Positions 1-8,604 are shown, counted from the first letter of the stretch. The stretch: DNA of 34,207 bases from an uncultured bacterium (GCA_945873205.1 CAMCCC010000022.1:1-34207); one strand, 5' to 3'. Program-made: numbers and translations. Notes: a model not told the origin generated them from the letters alone.

Positions 1-268
1 CGGCCATGCCGTACACTCCCGCGTCCCCGCTGCATACCAGGGCCACGGTTTTACCTGCCGCCGCGGTTTGCAGCGCCCAGCGGCAGCGGTCAAGCTCCTT
101 GGTCATGGGCGTTGTATAGGTCTCTTTGCCGGGAAACAGCGGCGCTATCAGCTCCACATACACCGTGTAGCCGCAGAGCACCTCCGCCTCTTCCAGGGCC
201 TGCCGGGCCTGGGCGGTCATAAACGCAGGCTTTCCCGGGCCGATGCCCACCACGTAAATTTTATTCAT
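1..268 (-). CDS. cbiH: Cobalt-factor III / precorrin-3B C17-methyltransferase, 5' part only
   Basis: This SAM-dependent methyltransferase contracts the corrin ring and methylates C17 in cobalamin synthesis. The 89 visible codons read MNKIYVVGIGPGK at the N-terminus (the glycine-rich loop of the tetrapyrrole methylase fold) and GDAGVYGM near residue 83, a pattern typical of CbiH/CobJ. The rest lies beyond the left edge. The start is the ATG at 268; the stop codon of cbiG lies inside the first codons, an 8-base overlap (ATGAATAA) that indicates translational coupling. It is the last visible gene of the B12 operon. Substrate (cobalt-factor III rather than precorrin-3B) is inferred from the CbiK/CbiD/CbiG neighbours, which mark the early-cobalt, anaerobic route. 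Confidence 0.92.
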   Translation of the reverse strand, partial: MNKIYVVGIGPGKPAFMTAQARQALEEAEVLCGYTVYVELIAPLFPGKETYTTPMTKELDRCRWALQTAAAGKTVALVCSGDAGVYGMA

Positions 269-1256
269 CCTGCCACCTCCAATTGGGCTGATAGGGGGCC
301 AGAGCCAGGGCCATGGTGACCCCGTTCCCGGCGGTCTTCCCCCGGCACAGCGTTCCGCCGCTGGCCAGCACGGCGCTGCGCTCACACACATTGTCCACAC
401 CGGTGACGCCCTGCACAAAAGCGGAAGGCGTGAACCGGCCCTCTACTGCCCGCAGCTGCTCTGCCGGGTAGGTCCTCAGCGGCCAGCCATGGGCGGCGCA
501 GAAGGCCAGCAGCCCCGGTTCTTCTTTCTTCAAATCAATACTGGCCACGGCAGAGATTGCCTGTTCGCAGATGCCTGCCCCGGTCAGAAACGCCGCCAGC
601 GCATCTTCCAGCGCCTGGGACGAAACATTCTTTTTGCAGCCCACGCCCAGCACAGCAATCCGGGGCACCAGATGAAGCGCCTCCCCCGGGCTGGGACGAA
701 GCTCCAGCAGCACATCCGCGCCGCTGTTCTCCCCCTGATGGACATTCCGGGGCGGCTGCCCGGCAATGAGCCAGGCGCTTTGTACCGTCACGGTGCACCC
801 TGCCAGGAGCTTGGCCGATACGGTTTTGATCCGTTCCGGGTTCAATATGCGGCAATTTTGCCGCTTTGCCCATTCGTCCACGGCGAACACGCCGTTTACA
901 TCCGTGGCCGTGGTCAGAACCGGAAGGGCGCCGCAGGCCCTGCCGATGGCACGGGCCAGGTCATTGGCCCCGCCCAGGTGCCCGGACAGGATGGGGATGG
1001 CGTACCGGGCGCACTCATCCACCACCACAACCGCCGGGTCGGTGGCCTTGCTTTGCAGATGGGGCGCAATGGCCCGCACGGCGATCCCCGCCGCCCCGAC
1101 GTAGATCAGGCCGTCATTTTGAGGGAAGTGCGCCGCCGTCCAGGCTTCCAGACTACAGCAAGCGCCGCAGCGCTGAGCAGTCCCCCCCAGGGCCGCCGCC
1201 AGCCGGCCGGCCAGCTGCTCGCCTTTTTCCGTAAAGGCCAGATAGGTCAGCTTCAT
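261..1256 (-). CDS. cbiG: Cobalt-precorrin-5A hydrolase
   Basis: CbiG opens the ring-contracted delta-lactone of cobalt-precorrin-5A and releases acetaldehyde, a step special to the anaerobic B12 pathway. The 331 residues show the usual layout: an N-terminal domain starting MKLTYLAFTEKG with GAAGIAVRAIAP near residue 55, a middle domain with SGHLGGANDLAR near residue 92, and a C-terminal domain starting around residue 200 with GVGCKKNVS. Length is normal for the family. The start ATG overlaps the stop of cbiF by four bases (ATGA), and its own stop overlaps cbiH. Position between cbiF and cbiH agrees with its role. Identification is firm. Confidence 0.94.
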   Translation of the reverse strand: MKLTYLAFTEKGEQLAGRLAAALGGTAQRCGACCSLEAWTAAHFPQNDGLIYVGAAGIAVRAIAPHLQSKATDPAVVVVDECARYAIPILSGHLGGANDLARAIGRACGALPVLTTATDVNGVFAVDEWAKRQNCRILNPERIKTVSAKLLAGCTVTVQSAWLIAGQPPRNVHQGENSGADVLLELRPSPGEALHLVPRIAVLGVGCKKNVSSQALEDALAAFLTGAGICEQAISAVASIDLKKEEPGLLAFCAAHGWPLRTYPAEQLRAVEGRFTPSAFVQGVTGVDNVCERSAVLASGGTLCRGKTAGNGVTMALALAPYQPNWRWQDE

Positions 1257-2011
1257 TCCCCGCTCCCCTTTCTGAACCCGGTGGTAAAAGCCGGGTCATA
1301 CAGCTTGCTGCGCTCATAGGCGGGGCTCAAGAAGTCCCCCACCAAGATCAGCGCGGTCTTGCATATGCCCGCTGCCGCACCGCTTTCCGCCAGGGTGCCC
1401 ACGGTGCAGCGGGCGATCTTCTCCTCCGGCCAGGTGGCTTTATACACAATGGCCGCAGGCGTGTCCGGCGTGTAGGCCCCTTGCAGCAGGGCGGTCTGCA
1501 CCTGCGCCAGCATCCCGGCGGAGAGAAAGATCACCATGGTGGCCCCATGCCGGGCAAGGCTTGCCAGGCTCTCCGCCGACCGCACCGGGGTGCGCCCGGC
1601 AAGGCGGGTGATGATCACGCTCTGGCTGACCCCCGGCAGGGTGTATTCCGCGTTCAGCGCCGCCGCCGCGCCGCAAAAGCTGGAGACCCCGGGTACATCC
1701 TGATAGGGGATGTGCAGAGCATCCAGCGCATCCATCTGCTCCCGGATGGCGCCGTACAGGCAGGGGTCCCCGGTGTGCAGGCGGACGGTGTTCTTCCCCT
1801 GTTTCTCCTGCCGGCGGATCACCGCCAGCACCTGCTCCAGGGTCATCTCCGCGCTGTTATAGAGGGCGCAGTCCGTTTTCGCCAGCCCCAGCAGCGCCGG
1901 GTTCACCAGGCTGCCGGCATAGATGATGCAGTCAGCGGCACGCAGCAGTTCGGCCCCCCGCAGGGTGATCAGATCCGGCGCACCGGGGCCGGCACCCACA
2001 AAATGTACCAT
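1253..2011 (-). CDS. cbiF: Cobalt-precorrin-4 C11-methyltransferase
   Basis: This SAM-dependent enzyme methylates C11 of cobalt-precorrin-4. The protein is 252 residues, normal for CbiF/CobM. It opens with VHFVGAGPGAPDLIT (SAM-binding glycine loop) and carries RLHTGDPCLYGAIREQ near residue 77 and VPGVSSFCGAAAAL near residue 106, both standard for the family. It starts 6 bases after the cbiD stop and ends with an ATGA overlap with cbiG, so it is translated as part of the operon. CobM is the name of the aerobic homologue; the cbi name is chosen because the operon encodes the anaerobic route. Confidence 0.95.
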   Translation of the reverse strand: MVHFVGAGPGAPDLITLRGAELLRAADCIIYAGSLVNPALLGLAKTDCALYNSAEMTLEQVLAVIRRQEKQGKNTVRLHTGDPCLYGAIREQMDALDALHIPYQDVPGVSSFCGAAAALNAEYTLPGVSQSVIITRLAGRTPVRSAESLASLARHGATMVIFLSAGMLAQVQTALLQGAYTPDTPAAIVYKATWPEEKIARCTVGTLAESGAAAGICKTALILVGDFLSPAYERSKLYDPAFTTGFRKGSGE

Positions 2012-2017
2012 AGCTTT

Positions 2018-3154
2018 TTACTCCTCCCATTGCCGCAGAATCTCCGCGGCGGTATCCGTCCGGCCCAGCAGCCCGTATTGGTTGGAAAACAGCAGCGCCC
2101 CCACCCGGTAGGCTCCGTTCACACGGCGCTCCAGATGGGTCTGGATGGCCGCCAGCAGGGATTGCATCACCGCCTCCCGCAGCTGCTCCTCCTCCAGAAG
2201 GGCAAGGCAGGCGTCGGTGGTGGCGGCAGAGAGCAGCCGGGCGCACAGTTCCCGGCCGGCGCCGCAGACCGCAGCATGGGCGCAGATCAGCTCCGTCCGG
2301 CAGTCCGCGTAGCGGGAGTGGGTGTTCATCACGCCCCCCGCCAGCTTCACCAGCTTGCCGATATGGCCCACCAGCAGAAGGGTTTCAAAGCCCAGGGTGG
2401 CCGCGATATCCAAGGCGTCGCCGATGAAGTTGGAGCATTTCACAACCGGGATTCCCTGCGGCAGCCAGCCCTGCTCCCGCAGAAAATCCAAGCCATAATT
2501 GCCCGGCGTCAGGATCAGCCGCTTTGCCCCGGCGGCGGCTGCCTGCCGCTGCTCCAGGGCGATGGTGTCCACGATGGCCTGCTGGCTCATGGGCTCCACA
2601 ATGCCGCTGGTTCCCAGAATAGACAAGCCCCCTTCCACCCCCAGCATGGGGTTGAAGCTGCGCTTTGCCAGGGCTTCGCCCGCCGGCAGGGAGATTACCA
2701 CGGAAAGCCCGCCCTCATAGCCGCATTCCTCCCGCACCGCCTGCACCTGCTGCCGGATCATCTGCCGGGGTATATGGTTGATGGCGGCGCTTCCCACCGG
2801 CTGATCCAGGCCGGGTTTGGTCACCCGGCCCACGCCGGGCCCGCCGTCGATCACAATCTCCTCTCCGGGAATGGGGCGCACCTGGGCCACCACTTCCATG
2901 CCGTCGGTCACATCGGCGTCGTCTCCGGCGTCCTTAACCACCGCGCATTCCGCCATAGCCTCATCCCCGGTGCAGCGCAGGGGCTGCACCGTCACCGGGA
3001 TGCCCTTGGGCGTCACCAGGCTTAGATGCTCCGGGCAGCTTCCCTGCAGCAGCATCCGGGCTGCCCCCAATGCGGCCAGGGCGGCACAGGTGCCGGTGGT
3101 ATAGCCGCAGCGCAGCTGCTTTTGCCCGCTGCGGATGTAAACTTCAAAAGCCAT
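2018..3154 (-). CDS. cbiD: Cobalt-precorrin-5B C1-methyltransferase
   Basis: CbiD methylates C1 of cobalt-precorrin-5B in the anaerobic B12 pathway. The 378 residues include LRCGYTTGTCAALAA near residue 14, the family's N-terminal mark, followed by IDGGPGVGRVTKPGL near residue 100 and GTSGIVEPMS near residue 180; the later segment LVGHIGKLVKLAGGVMNTHS is also typical. The start ATG at 3154 is preceded by a GAGGAGC ribosome site. The gene starts 15 bases after the stop of the ABC ATPase, with no promoter or terminator visible between, so it belongs to the same transcript as the transport genes. Confidence 0.95.
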   Translation of the reverse strand: MAFEVYIRSGQKQLRCGYTTGTCAALAALGAARMLLQGSCPEHLSLVTPKGIPVTVQPLRCTGDEAMAECAVVKDAGDDADVTDGMEVVAQVRPIPGEEIVIDGGPGVGRVTKPGLDQPVGSAAINHIPRQMIRQQVQAVREECGYEGGLSVVISLPAGEALAKRSFNPMLGVEGGLSILGTSGIVEPMSQQAIVDTIALEQRQAAAAGAKRLILTPGNYGLDFLREQGWLPQGIPVVKCSNFIGDALDIAATLGFETLLLVGHIGKLVKLAGGVMNTHSRYADCRTELICAHAAVCGAGRELCARLLSAATTDACLALLEEEQLREAVMQSLLAAIQTHLERRVNGAYRVGALLFSNQYGLLGRTDTAAEILRQWEE

Positions 3155-3169
3155 AGGGCTGCTCCTCGC

Positions 3170-4276
3170 TTATATTGTGTTCCAGTCCGTTTGTTTTCCG
3201 CTTCTTCCGGCGGTCTCCCACAGCAGCCGGTTTGCCTCATTCAGGGGGCCGAAGGCCGGAAGGGTGCAGACCGCCTTGCCGCAGCGCTCCAGCACTGCCA
3301 GCGCCCGCGCCAAGGTTTCGGCAGTGACGGGCTGATAGGCCGCCTCTTCCACCAGTTCTGCCGCCAGGGTCCGGGCCACAGGGTAGTCCAGGTCGTTCCG
3401 GTGCAGAATGCCTGCGGCGAAGGGAATGCCCAGCCGCTGCAGCCTGCGGTAGACCGGGATGCCGCTGCCACCGCCGCCGATGACAAAAATTTGGGCTTCT
3501 CCCTGTACCGGCGGCAGCTCCGCACAGCCAAAAAGCGGGTTATAACTTTCCTCTGTCAGGCCATATAATGCACGGATATTTTCCTCGGTAAAGATCTGCT
3601 CCGGCGCCCCCATGCGCAGCGCCCCGCTTTTTTCCACACAAACCACGGTATCGGAAACCCGCTGGGCCAGATCCAGCTCATGCAGGGACATCACCACCGC
3701 CAGCTGTTGCTGCCGCACCAGGGTTTTCAGAATATCCAGCAGCTCCAGCTTGTGGTGGATGTCCAGAAAGGAGGTGGGCTCATCCAGCAAGATCACATCC
3801 GGCTGCTGGCACAGTGCCCGGGCCAGCAGCACCCGCTGGCGCTGGCCGTCGCTGACCTGGGCGAAGGGCAGCTCCGCCAGCTCCCCGGCGTGTACCTGGG
3901 CCAGGGCGTTTTCAACAATGGCCCGATTCTCCGCCCGCAGCAGGCCCAGCCGCCCGGTATAGGGGTAGCGGCCGGTGCTGACAAGGTCCCGGCAGCTCAT
4001 CAGCTCCGGGTCAATCCGCTCCGTAGTGACAATGGCCAGCCGCTGCGCCAGCTCCTTTTCCGCCATCTGCCCCAGAGCCTGCTTGTCCAGGTACACCGTC
4101 CCCGCCATAGGTTCCAATTGACGGGCCAGGGTTTTCAGAATGGTGGATTTCCCTGCACCGTTAGGGCCGATCAGGGTCATAATCTCCCCCCGCCTGACAT
4201 GCAGGCAGAGGTTTTCAATCAGGGGCTTGCCCCCATAGCCCACCGCCAGGCGGGCCGTATACAGATAAGGCTCCAT
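3170..4276 (-). CDS. ABC transporter ATPase (FecE/BtuD type) with extra C-terminal domain
   Basis: This is the cytoplasmic ATPase of the adjacent importer. Residues 1-260 form the nucleotide-binding domain: Walker A GPNGAGKST at 37-45, signature VSDGQRQR, Walker B ILLDEPTSFLD and the H-loop SLHELDLA. The Q-loop glutamine is not obvious; TTER stands where the family usually has a glutamine. Residues about 263-368 are an added domain beginning IFVIGGGGSGIPVYRRL, glycine-rich and Rossmann-like, absent from ordinary BtuD. I chose the ATG at 4276, two bases after the permease stop; the frame stays open upstream to 4444, but that part overlaps the permease and does not resemble an ATPase. The substrate is probably a corrinoid or another tetrapyrrole, inferred from the operon. 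Confidence 0.9.
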   Translation of the reverse strand: MEPYLYTARLAVGYGGKPLIENLCLHVRRGEIMTLIGPNGAGKSTILKTLARQLEPMAGTVYLDKQALGQMAEKELAQRLAIVTTERIDPELMSCRDLVSTGRYPYTGRLGLLRAENRAIVENALAQVHAGELAELPFAQVSDGQRQRVLLARALCQQPDVILLDEPTSFLDIHHKLELLDILKTLVRQQQLAVVMSLHELDLAQRVSDTVVCVEKSGALRMGAPEQIFTEENIRALYGLTEESYNPLFGCAELPPVQGEAQIFVIGGGGSGIPVYRRLQRLGIPFAAGILHRNDLDYPVARTLAAELVEEAAYQPVTAETLARALAVLERCGKAVCTLPAFGPLNEANRLLWETAGRSGKQTDWNTI

Positions 4277-4278
4277 CC

Positions 4279-5298
4279 TTACACCCCCTGAAAACGCCGG
4301 TTCTTCCGGCTGACCATCAGGGCGATGACCACCGGTGCGCCGAACACCGCCGTGACGGAGCTGATGTTCAGCTCCGTAGGGGCAAAGAGGGTGCGGGCCA
4401 GCAGGTCGCAAAACAGGCAGAACACCGCCCCGCCCAGAAAGCAAGCCGGCATTACAACCAACGGTTTTGCCGTTTTCATCATGCCCTTGACAAGGTGAGG
4501 TACAGCGATCCCCACGAAGGAGATAGGCCCGGCAAAGGCCGTCACGCAGGCGGACAGCAGGCTGGAAAGCAGGATCAGCTCCAGGCGAAAGCGCCGCACA
4601 TTCACCCCCAGGCTTTGGGCATAGCTCTCCCCCATCTGGTAGGCTCCGATGGGCTTGGACAGCAGAAAGGCCAGTACCAGCAGAACCGACACCAGCGCAG
4701 CCATATCCCTCACATTGGCCCAGGAGGTGCCGGAGAAGGAGCCCTGGGCCCAGTTATGCAGGTTTACAATGTTGGCATCATCAGCAAAGGTAATGGCAAA
4801 GTCCGTAATGGCGGAGCAGATATAGCCCACCATCACGCCGCCCACCACCAACATGGACATGTTCCGCACCCGGCGGGAGAGCAGCAGAATAAAGCCCATG
4901 GCCATCAGCGCCCCAATAAAAGCAGCCAGCACCAGCACCGCTGAGCGCATCACCAGCCCCAGCTGCAAAAACAGAATCATGGTCAGGGCCACGGTCAGCT
5001 TGGCGCCGGAGGAGATCCCCAGCACGAAGGGCCCGGCGATGGGATTTGCGAAAAAGGTCTGCAAAAGGAAACCGGAAACAGCCAAGGCTCCGCCCAGGAT
5101 CACGCTGGCCAGAATCCGGGGCAGGCGGATATTCCAGACGATGCCGTAGGCCGTTTTATCGGCGGCATCGCCCAGCAAAACCCGCAGCACGCCCGCAAGG
5201 CCCATGGCGGTGCTTCCGGTGCAGACGCTCCAGAGCAGCAGTACCGCCAGCAGCAAAAGCAGCAGACCATAGCAAAAGCCGATTCGTTTCCCGTTCAT
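4279..5298 (-). CDS. ABC transporter permease, FecCD/BtuC family
   Basis: This is the membrane channel of an importer for siderophore, heme or cobalamin-like compounds. The 339 residues are hydrophobic throughout with about nine to ten membrane segments. IRLPRILASVILGGALAVSG near residue 57 and the following NPIAGPFVLGISSGA are the family's most conserved region, and FVGIAVPHLVKGM near residue 275 matches the loop that contacts the ATPase. The start ATG at 5298 has a GGGGAGA ribosome site. It sits between the binding protein (15 bases upstream) and the ATPase (two bases downstream), a complete BtuF-C-D set. Riboswitch control of the transcript favours a B12-related substrate over iron siderophores. 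Confidence 0.92.
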   Translation of the reverse strand: MNGKRIGFCYGLLLLLLAVLLLWSVCTGSTAMGLAGVLRVLLGDAADKTAYGIVWNIRLPRILASVILGGALAVSGFLLQTFFANPIAGPFVLGISSGAKLTVALTMILFLQLGLVMRSAVLVLAAFIGALMAMGFILLLSRRVRNMSMLVVGGVMVGYICSAITDFAITFADDANIVNLHNWAQGSFSGTSWANVRDMAALVSVLLVLAFLLSKPIGAYQMGESYAQSLGVNVRRFRLELILLSSLLSACVTAFAGPISFVGIAVPHLVKGMMKTAKPLVVMPACFLGGAVFCLFCDLLARTLFAPTELNISSVTAVFGAPVVIALMVSRKNRRFQGV

Positions 5299-5313
5299 AT
5301 TGTCTCTCCCCTG

Positions 5314-6441
5314 TTATTGCAGGCGGTGCAGATAGCTGAGATTGCCGGGCTGGGCTTCCGTGATGACGGAATGGAGTTCCAGAATCATTTCCCAAAGGCC
5401 CATGGTCTCCTGAAACATGTTCCGCCCGGTACACCACACGTCCCCGCTCTGTACCGCTTTGAAATCCGCCAGTAGGCTGCTTTTTTGCAGCAGTTGATCC
5501 ATGCGTGTCAGTTCTCCGTCGATGGTGCTGTTATAGATCAGAATGTCCGCATCCTTGGCGGCAGCATAAAAGCTCTCCATATCCATGTTCATAGTGGAGA
5601 GAAAGTTGCCGTTATCCCCCAGATTTTCCGGCACATACCGCCCCCCGGCCAGGCGGATCATTTCTGCCACATAGTCCCCGCTTTTTCGCACGTTCACCGT
5701 TCCCACGGAGTTGATGTAAAAGAAGGCCACCGTTTTTCCGCTGTCCGGCTGATCTGGCAGCGAAGCCAGGGTGGACTGCGCCCGGTCAAAAAGCTGCTGA
5801 GCCTGGCTCTCCCTGTTCAGCAGCGCGCCATACAGCTTGATCCATTCCATCCGGCCCAGCGGATCGCTCTCATAGCTGGAGCGCTCCACCAGAACCGGGA
5901 TGCCCAGCCGTTCCAGCTGTTCCTTTACCTCCGGGCTGTGGTAGATCATGGTAGATTCTATTGCCAGGTCACAGCCTTCGGCCAGAATCCGCTCATAGTC
6001 CGGGGCACTGTACTTTCCGGCGTACAGCATATCGCCGCTCTCCAGCGCCGCCACCGCCTCCGGGATATACCATCCGGCGGCATCCGTGCCGGAAAGGCGG
6101 ATATTGCCGATGGCATCCAACGCCCGGAACAGATCCATGGCGGCGGTGGCTACCAGATAGATGCAGTCCAGCGGCTGGCGCAGCGGGGTGATGTCAGCCG
6201 GTAAATTTCCGGGGATTGCCCCGTCTTCCGGGATCACCAGGTAATGGCCACTGCTTTCTATGGTGATAAGCTTATAGCCCTGTTCGTAATAGTCGATGGA
6301 AAATTGCCGCGCGTATTCCGGCTCCAGCCGGGAAACCGGCGTCATTCCGCTCCAGTCCCCGGTCTCTGATGCCGGTGCGCAGCCTGTCAGCAGCAGCGCA
6401 AGGGCCAGCAGGCCGGCAAGGCACTTCCGTATTCTTTTCAT
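5314..6441 (-). CDS. ABC transporter substrate-binding lipoprotein (periplasmic-binding PF01497-like)
   Basis: This is the surface receptor of the importer. The 375-residue protein starts with a lipoprotein signal peptide ending in LLTGC (modified cysteine at residue 21). The mature part shows the BtuF/FhuD class III pattern: YLVATAAMDLFRALDAIGNIRLSG near residue 90, a long central helix, and KTVAFFYINSVGTVNV opening the second lobe near residue 229. Its ATG overlaps the upstream stop by four bases (ATGA), so it is coupled to the NEAT-like lipoprotein. Ligand cannot be read from the sequence: cobalamin, cobinamide, heme or a cobalt-porphyrinoid are all possible, with a corrinoid favoured by the operon. 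Confidence 0.88.
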   Translation of the reverse strand: MKRIRKCLAGLLALALLLTGCAPASETGDWSGMTPVSRLEPEYARQFSIDYYEQGYKLITIESSGHYLVIPEDGAIPGNLPADITPLRQPLDCIYLVATAAMDLFRALDAIGNIRLSGTDAAGWYIPEAVAALESGDMLYAGKYSAPDYERILAEGCDLAIESTMIYHSPEVKEQLERLGIPVLVERSSYESDPLGRMEWIKLYGALLNRESQAQQLFDRAQSTLASLPDQPDSGKTVAFFYINSVGTVNVRKSGDYVAEMIRLAGGRYVPENLGDNGNFLSTMNMDMESFYAAAKDADILIYNSTIDGELTRMDQLLQKSSLLADFKAVQSGDVWCTGRNMFQETMGLWEMILELHSVITEAQPGNLSYLHRLQ

Positions 6442-7313
6442 GCATCCTGAGCCCGGAGGCTGGTGGAATCAAAGGTCAGGGTATAGCTGATCTCATGGGG
6501 GGTGCTCATGGCCACCGTGTCTGCCACCACCGGGAGAGGCCGGTCAAAGCCGCTGACCGGGATTTCAAAGACGGCGTTTCCCTCAGTGTTCACCGGCTCA
6601 TACCGCTGGCCATCCACCAGCATGTAATCATAGTTTGGGCTGCTCCAGACAAGGGTGGCGAAGATCTGCCCCTGCTCCACCCGCAGCGCTGCGGGGCTCT
6701 CCACCGTGGCCCGGCCGGAGCCGCCCTCCAGGGTCACCGCGCAGGTATAGGCGCCGTCCGCCGGCACGTCAGTCCCCTCTTCTTCCATCGGCTCCGGGTT
6801 CTGGACACTGACCTTGTGGTCGTACCAGGCGCCCTTTGTACCCACCAGAGCCAGATCAAAGTCCTCCCCGATGGCGGGAACAGGAATATCAAAGCCGTAT
6901 ACCTCCTCGCTGAGGCCGTCGCTGTAGGTGACGGTGTCCAACGTAGGCTCCAGCCAGACCGCCCCCTCCTGCTGGGCCTGCTCCGCCGTACCGGGAAACA
7001 GATTCAGGATCTTTTTGGACAGCAGGCTCACATGGATGGTCATTTTTCCGTCCTGCACCGTTAAGATTCCTTTGCCGTCGCAGGCCTCATTGGGGCGGAA
7101 CATGCTGCTGTCCGTCTCAAATTCCGCGCTGTAAACCCCGTCCGGCAGGGGAGCCGCAGAAGGGGCATCCGCTGCCGGGGTCTCCGGTGCTGCGCTTGCC
7201 GCAGCTGGTGCTGCTGTGGACGCCGGCACGGAAGCAGGCTCCGGGCCGCCGCAACCTGCCAGCAGGCAGATCAGCAGGGAAAAGGTCAAAATAGAAGTAA
7301 TTGTTTTTCGCAT
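6438..7313 (-). CDS. Lipoprotein with two NEAT-like domains
   Basis: The function is not established. The 291-residue protein has a lipoprotein signal peptide with LLAGC (cysteine 21), a low-complexity Ala/Pro/Ser linker to about residue 56, and two related beta-rich units at about 58-175 and 185-287. Each starts with DGxY (DGVYSAEF, DGAYTCAV); the second ends with STPHEISYTLTFD, close to the closing strands of NEAT domains, which bind heme in Gram-positive surface proteins. That assignment is by eye and a profile search is needed. A GGAGGTG ribosome site precedes the ATG at 7313. It lies between the surface chelatase CbiK and the binding protein, so a role in holding or handing over a tetrapyrrole at the cell surface is a reasonable inference. 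Confidence 0.72.
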   Translation of the reverse strand: MRKTITSILTFSLLICLLAGCGGPEPASVPASTAAPAAASAAPETPAADAPSAAPLPDGVYSAEFETDSSMFRPNEACDGKGILTVQDGKMTIHVSLLSKKILNLFPGTAEQAQQEGAVWLEPTLDTVTYSDGLSEEVYGFDIPVPAIGEDFDLALVGTKGAWYDHKVSVQNPEPMEEEGTDVPADGAYTCAVTLEGGSGRATVESPAALRVEQGQIFATLVWSSPNYDYMLVDGQRYEPVNTEGNAVFEIPVSGFDRPLPVVADTVAMSTPHEISYTLTFDSTSLRAQDA

Positions 7314-7338
7314 TCCAAAACACCTCCATTGAATAAAG

Positions 7339-7371
7339 CTGCCCGGAAAAGGCGTTCTGCTTTCCGGGCAG
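7339..7371 (-). promoter_or_regulatory. Stem-loop between cbiK and the NEAT-like lipoprotein gene
   Basis: CTGCCCGGAAA and TTTCCGGGCAG form a perfect 11-bp stem 12 bases after the cbiK stop. On the minus strand only a short CTTTATTC follows, so it is a weak terminator or a processing/stabilising hairpin. It could make cbiK transcript more abundant than the distal genes. Confidence 0.6.
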
Positions 7372-7383
7372 CCGATGGATCAA

Positions 7384-8604
7384 TTATGTGCCCATGGCGT
7401 CGATAGCCGCCTGCGTATGCGCAACATACAGCTGCTGCACTGCCTCAATGCCGCCAAGGCCGGCAATCTGGGCCGTCACCGCATCAAAGCAGCCGGCAGC
7501 AATGAACTGGCTTCTCCAGGAGTCCTCGTCCTCGCCGGCCATGTCGTTGTTGGCATGGTCCCCGGCCACCACCATCAGCGGACGCAGAATGACGGTCCGA
7601 TAACCGGCCGCCTGAACACTTTCGATCACTGCCTCGCAGGCGGTCTCCTCCGGCTCACCCTCTACGGTGCCGATAAAAACGTTGTTGTAGTTCAGCTTTT
7701 CCATCTGGTTCTGCATCTGGCTGTAGCTGACCTTGGCCACATGGGCCGTGCCATGGCCCAGCAGCACAAAGGCCACGCCCTCCGCCTCCGCAGCCTCCCG
7801 GCTGTCATAGCCGGCAGCCTTCACGGCTTCGGCCACCAACGCCTGGGCCACTGCCTCCTTATCGGCATTGATGACGGTGGCGTCATTGCCCACCTCGCCC
7901 AGCAAGGGCTCGGCAACGGCGACGGTTTCAAACCGATCCCGGTACTGTTCCAGGGTATCCATCATCTCGTCATATTCCGCGCCGTGCATCAGGTGGGTGG
8001 GCTGGAGCACCAGGTTCTTCACCCCATTGGCCACTGCCCGATCCAGGGCCTGCTCCATGTTGTCGATCCGCTCCCCATCCCGGGCCTGGATGTGGTTGAT
8101 GATAATCTGGGCGGTAAAGGCCCGGCGCACAGCCCAATCGGGAAAGGCCGCCTGCAGTGCGTCTTCAATGCTCCTGATGTCGGCCACCCGGCTGTCATTG
8201 AAGGAGGTGCCGAAGCTGACCACCAGGATCTCGTTTTCTCCGATGCTGTCTCCGTTGCGGGGATCATCCTTTGAAGCGTCCCCGGTGTCCCGGCCGAAGT
8301 AGTCCGGGTCGGCGTTCTCGCCTTCCACCATGGCTTTCTGCGTCTCGGTCAGGGCGTCCCAGGCTTCCTTTGCCGCAGCGCACTGGGCGTCGGTTTCCTC
8401 CGTGCGCCGCTGCACATAGATGGCATCGATCAGAGCTGCCACATTGTCTGCCGCTGCCCGATCCGCGTCCACGGTTTCCGCTGCTTCCACCGTTTCCTCA
8501 CTGCCGGCAGCCAACTGCGGTGCGGCAGGCTGGGCAGCGCCGCAGCCCGTCAGGACAAGGCCCGCCAACAGGAGCACTGCCAAAAGGATACTTGCTTTTT
8601 TCAT
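7384..8604 (-). CDS. cbiK: Sirohydrochlorin cobaltochelatase, lipoprotein form
   Basis: CbiK inserts Co2+ into sirohydrochlorin, the entry step of the anaerobic B12 route. Residues 1-21 are a lipoprotein signal peptide (LVLTGC), so the enzyme is predicted outside the membrane. Residues about 45-100 form a small helical module (ALTETQKAMV) of a kind common in secreted Firmicutes proteins. The chelatase domain starts near 125 (ILVVSFGTSFND). Residues that appear to correspond to the known metal ligands are present: His284 in LGHGTAH, Glu315 in GTVEGE and His350 in VAGDHANND. At 406 residues it is longer than cytosolic CbiK (about 260) because of the N-terminal additions. An AAAGGAGGAAC ribosome site precedes the ATG. 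Desulfovibrio has an exported CbiK (CbiK-P), so export has precedent. It is first in the operon, after the riboswitch. Confidence 0.9.
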   Translation of the reverse strand: MKKASILLAVLLLAGLVLTGCGAAQPAAPQLAAGSEETVEAAETVDADRAAADNVAALIDAIYVQRRTEETDAQCAAAKEAWDALTETQKAMVEGENADPDYFGRDTGDASKDDPRNGDSIGENEILVVSFGTSFNDSRVADIRSIEDALQAAFPDWAVRRAFTAQIIINHIQARDGERIDNMEQALDRAVANGVKNLVLQPTHLMHGAEYDEMMDTLEQYRDRFETVAVAEPLLGEVGNDATVINADKEAVAQALVAEAVKAAGYDSREAAEAEGVAFVLLGHGTAHVAKVSYSQMQNQMEKLNYNNVFIGTVEGEPEETACEAVIESVQAAGYRTVILRPLMVVAGDHANNDMAGEDEDSWRSQFIAAGCFDAVTAQIAGLGGIEAVQQLYVAHTQAAIDAMGT

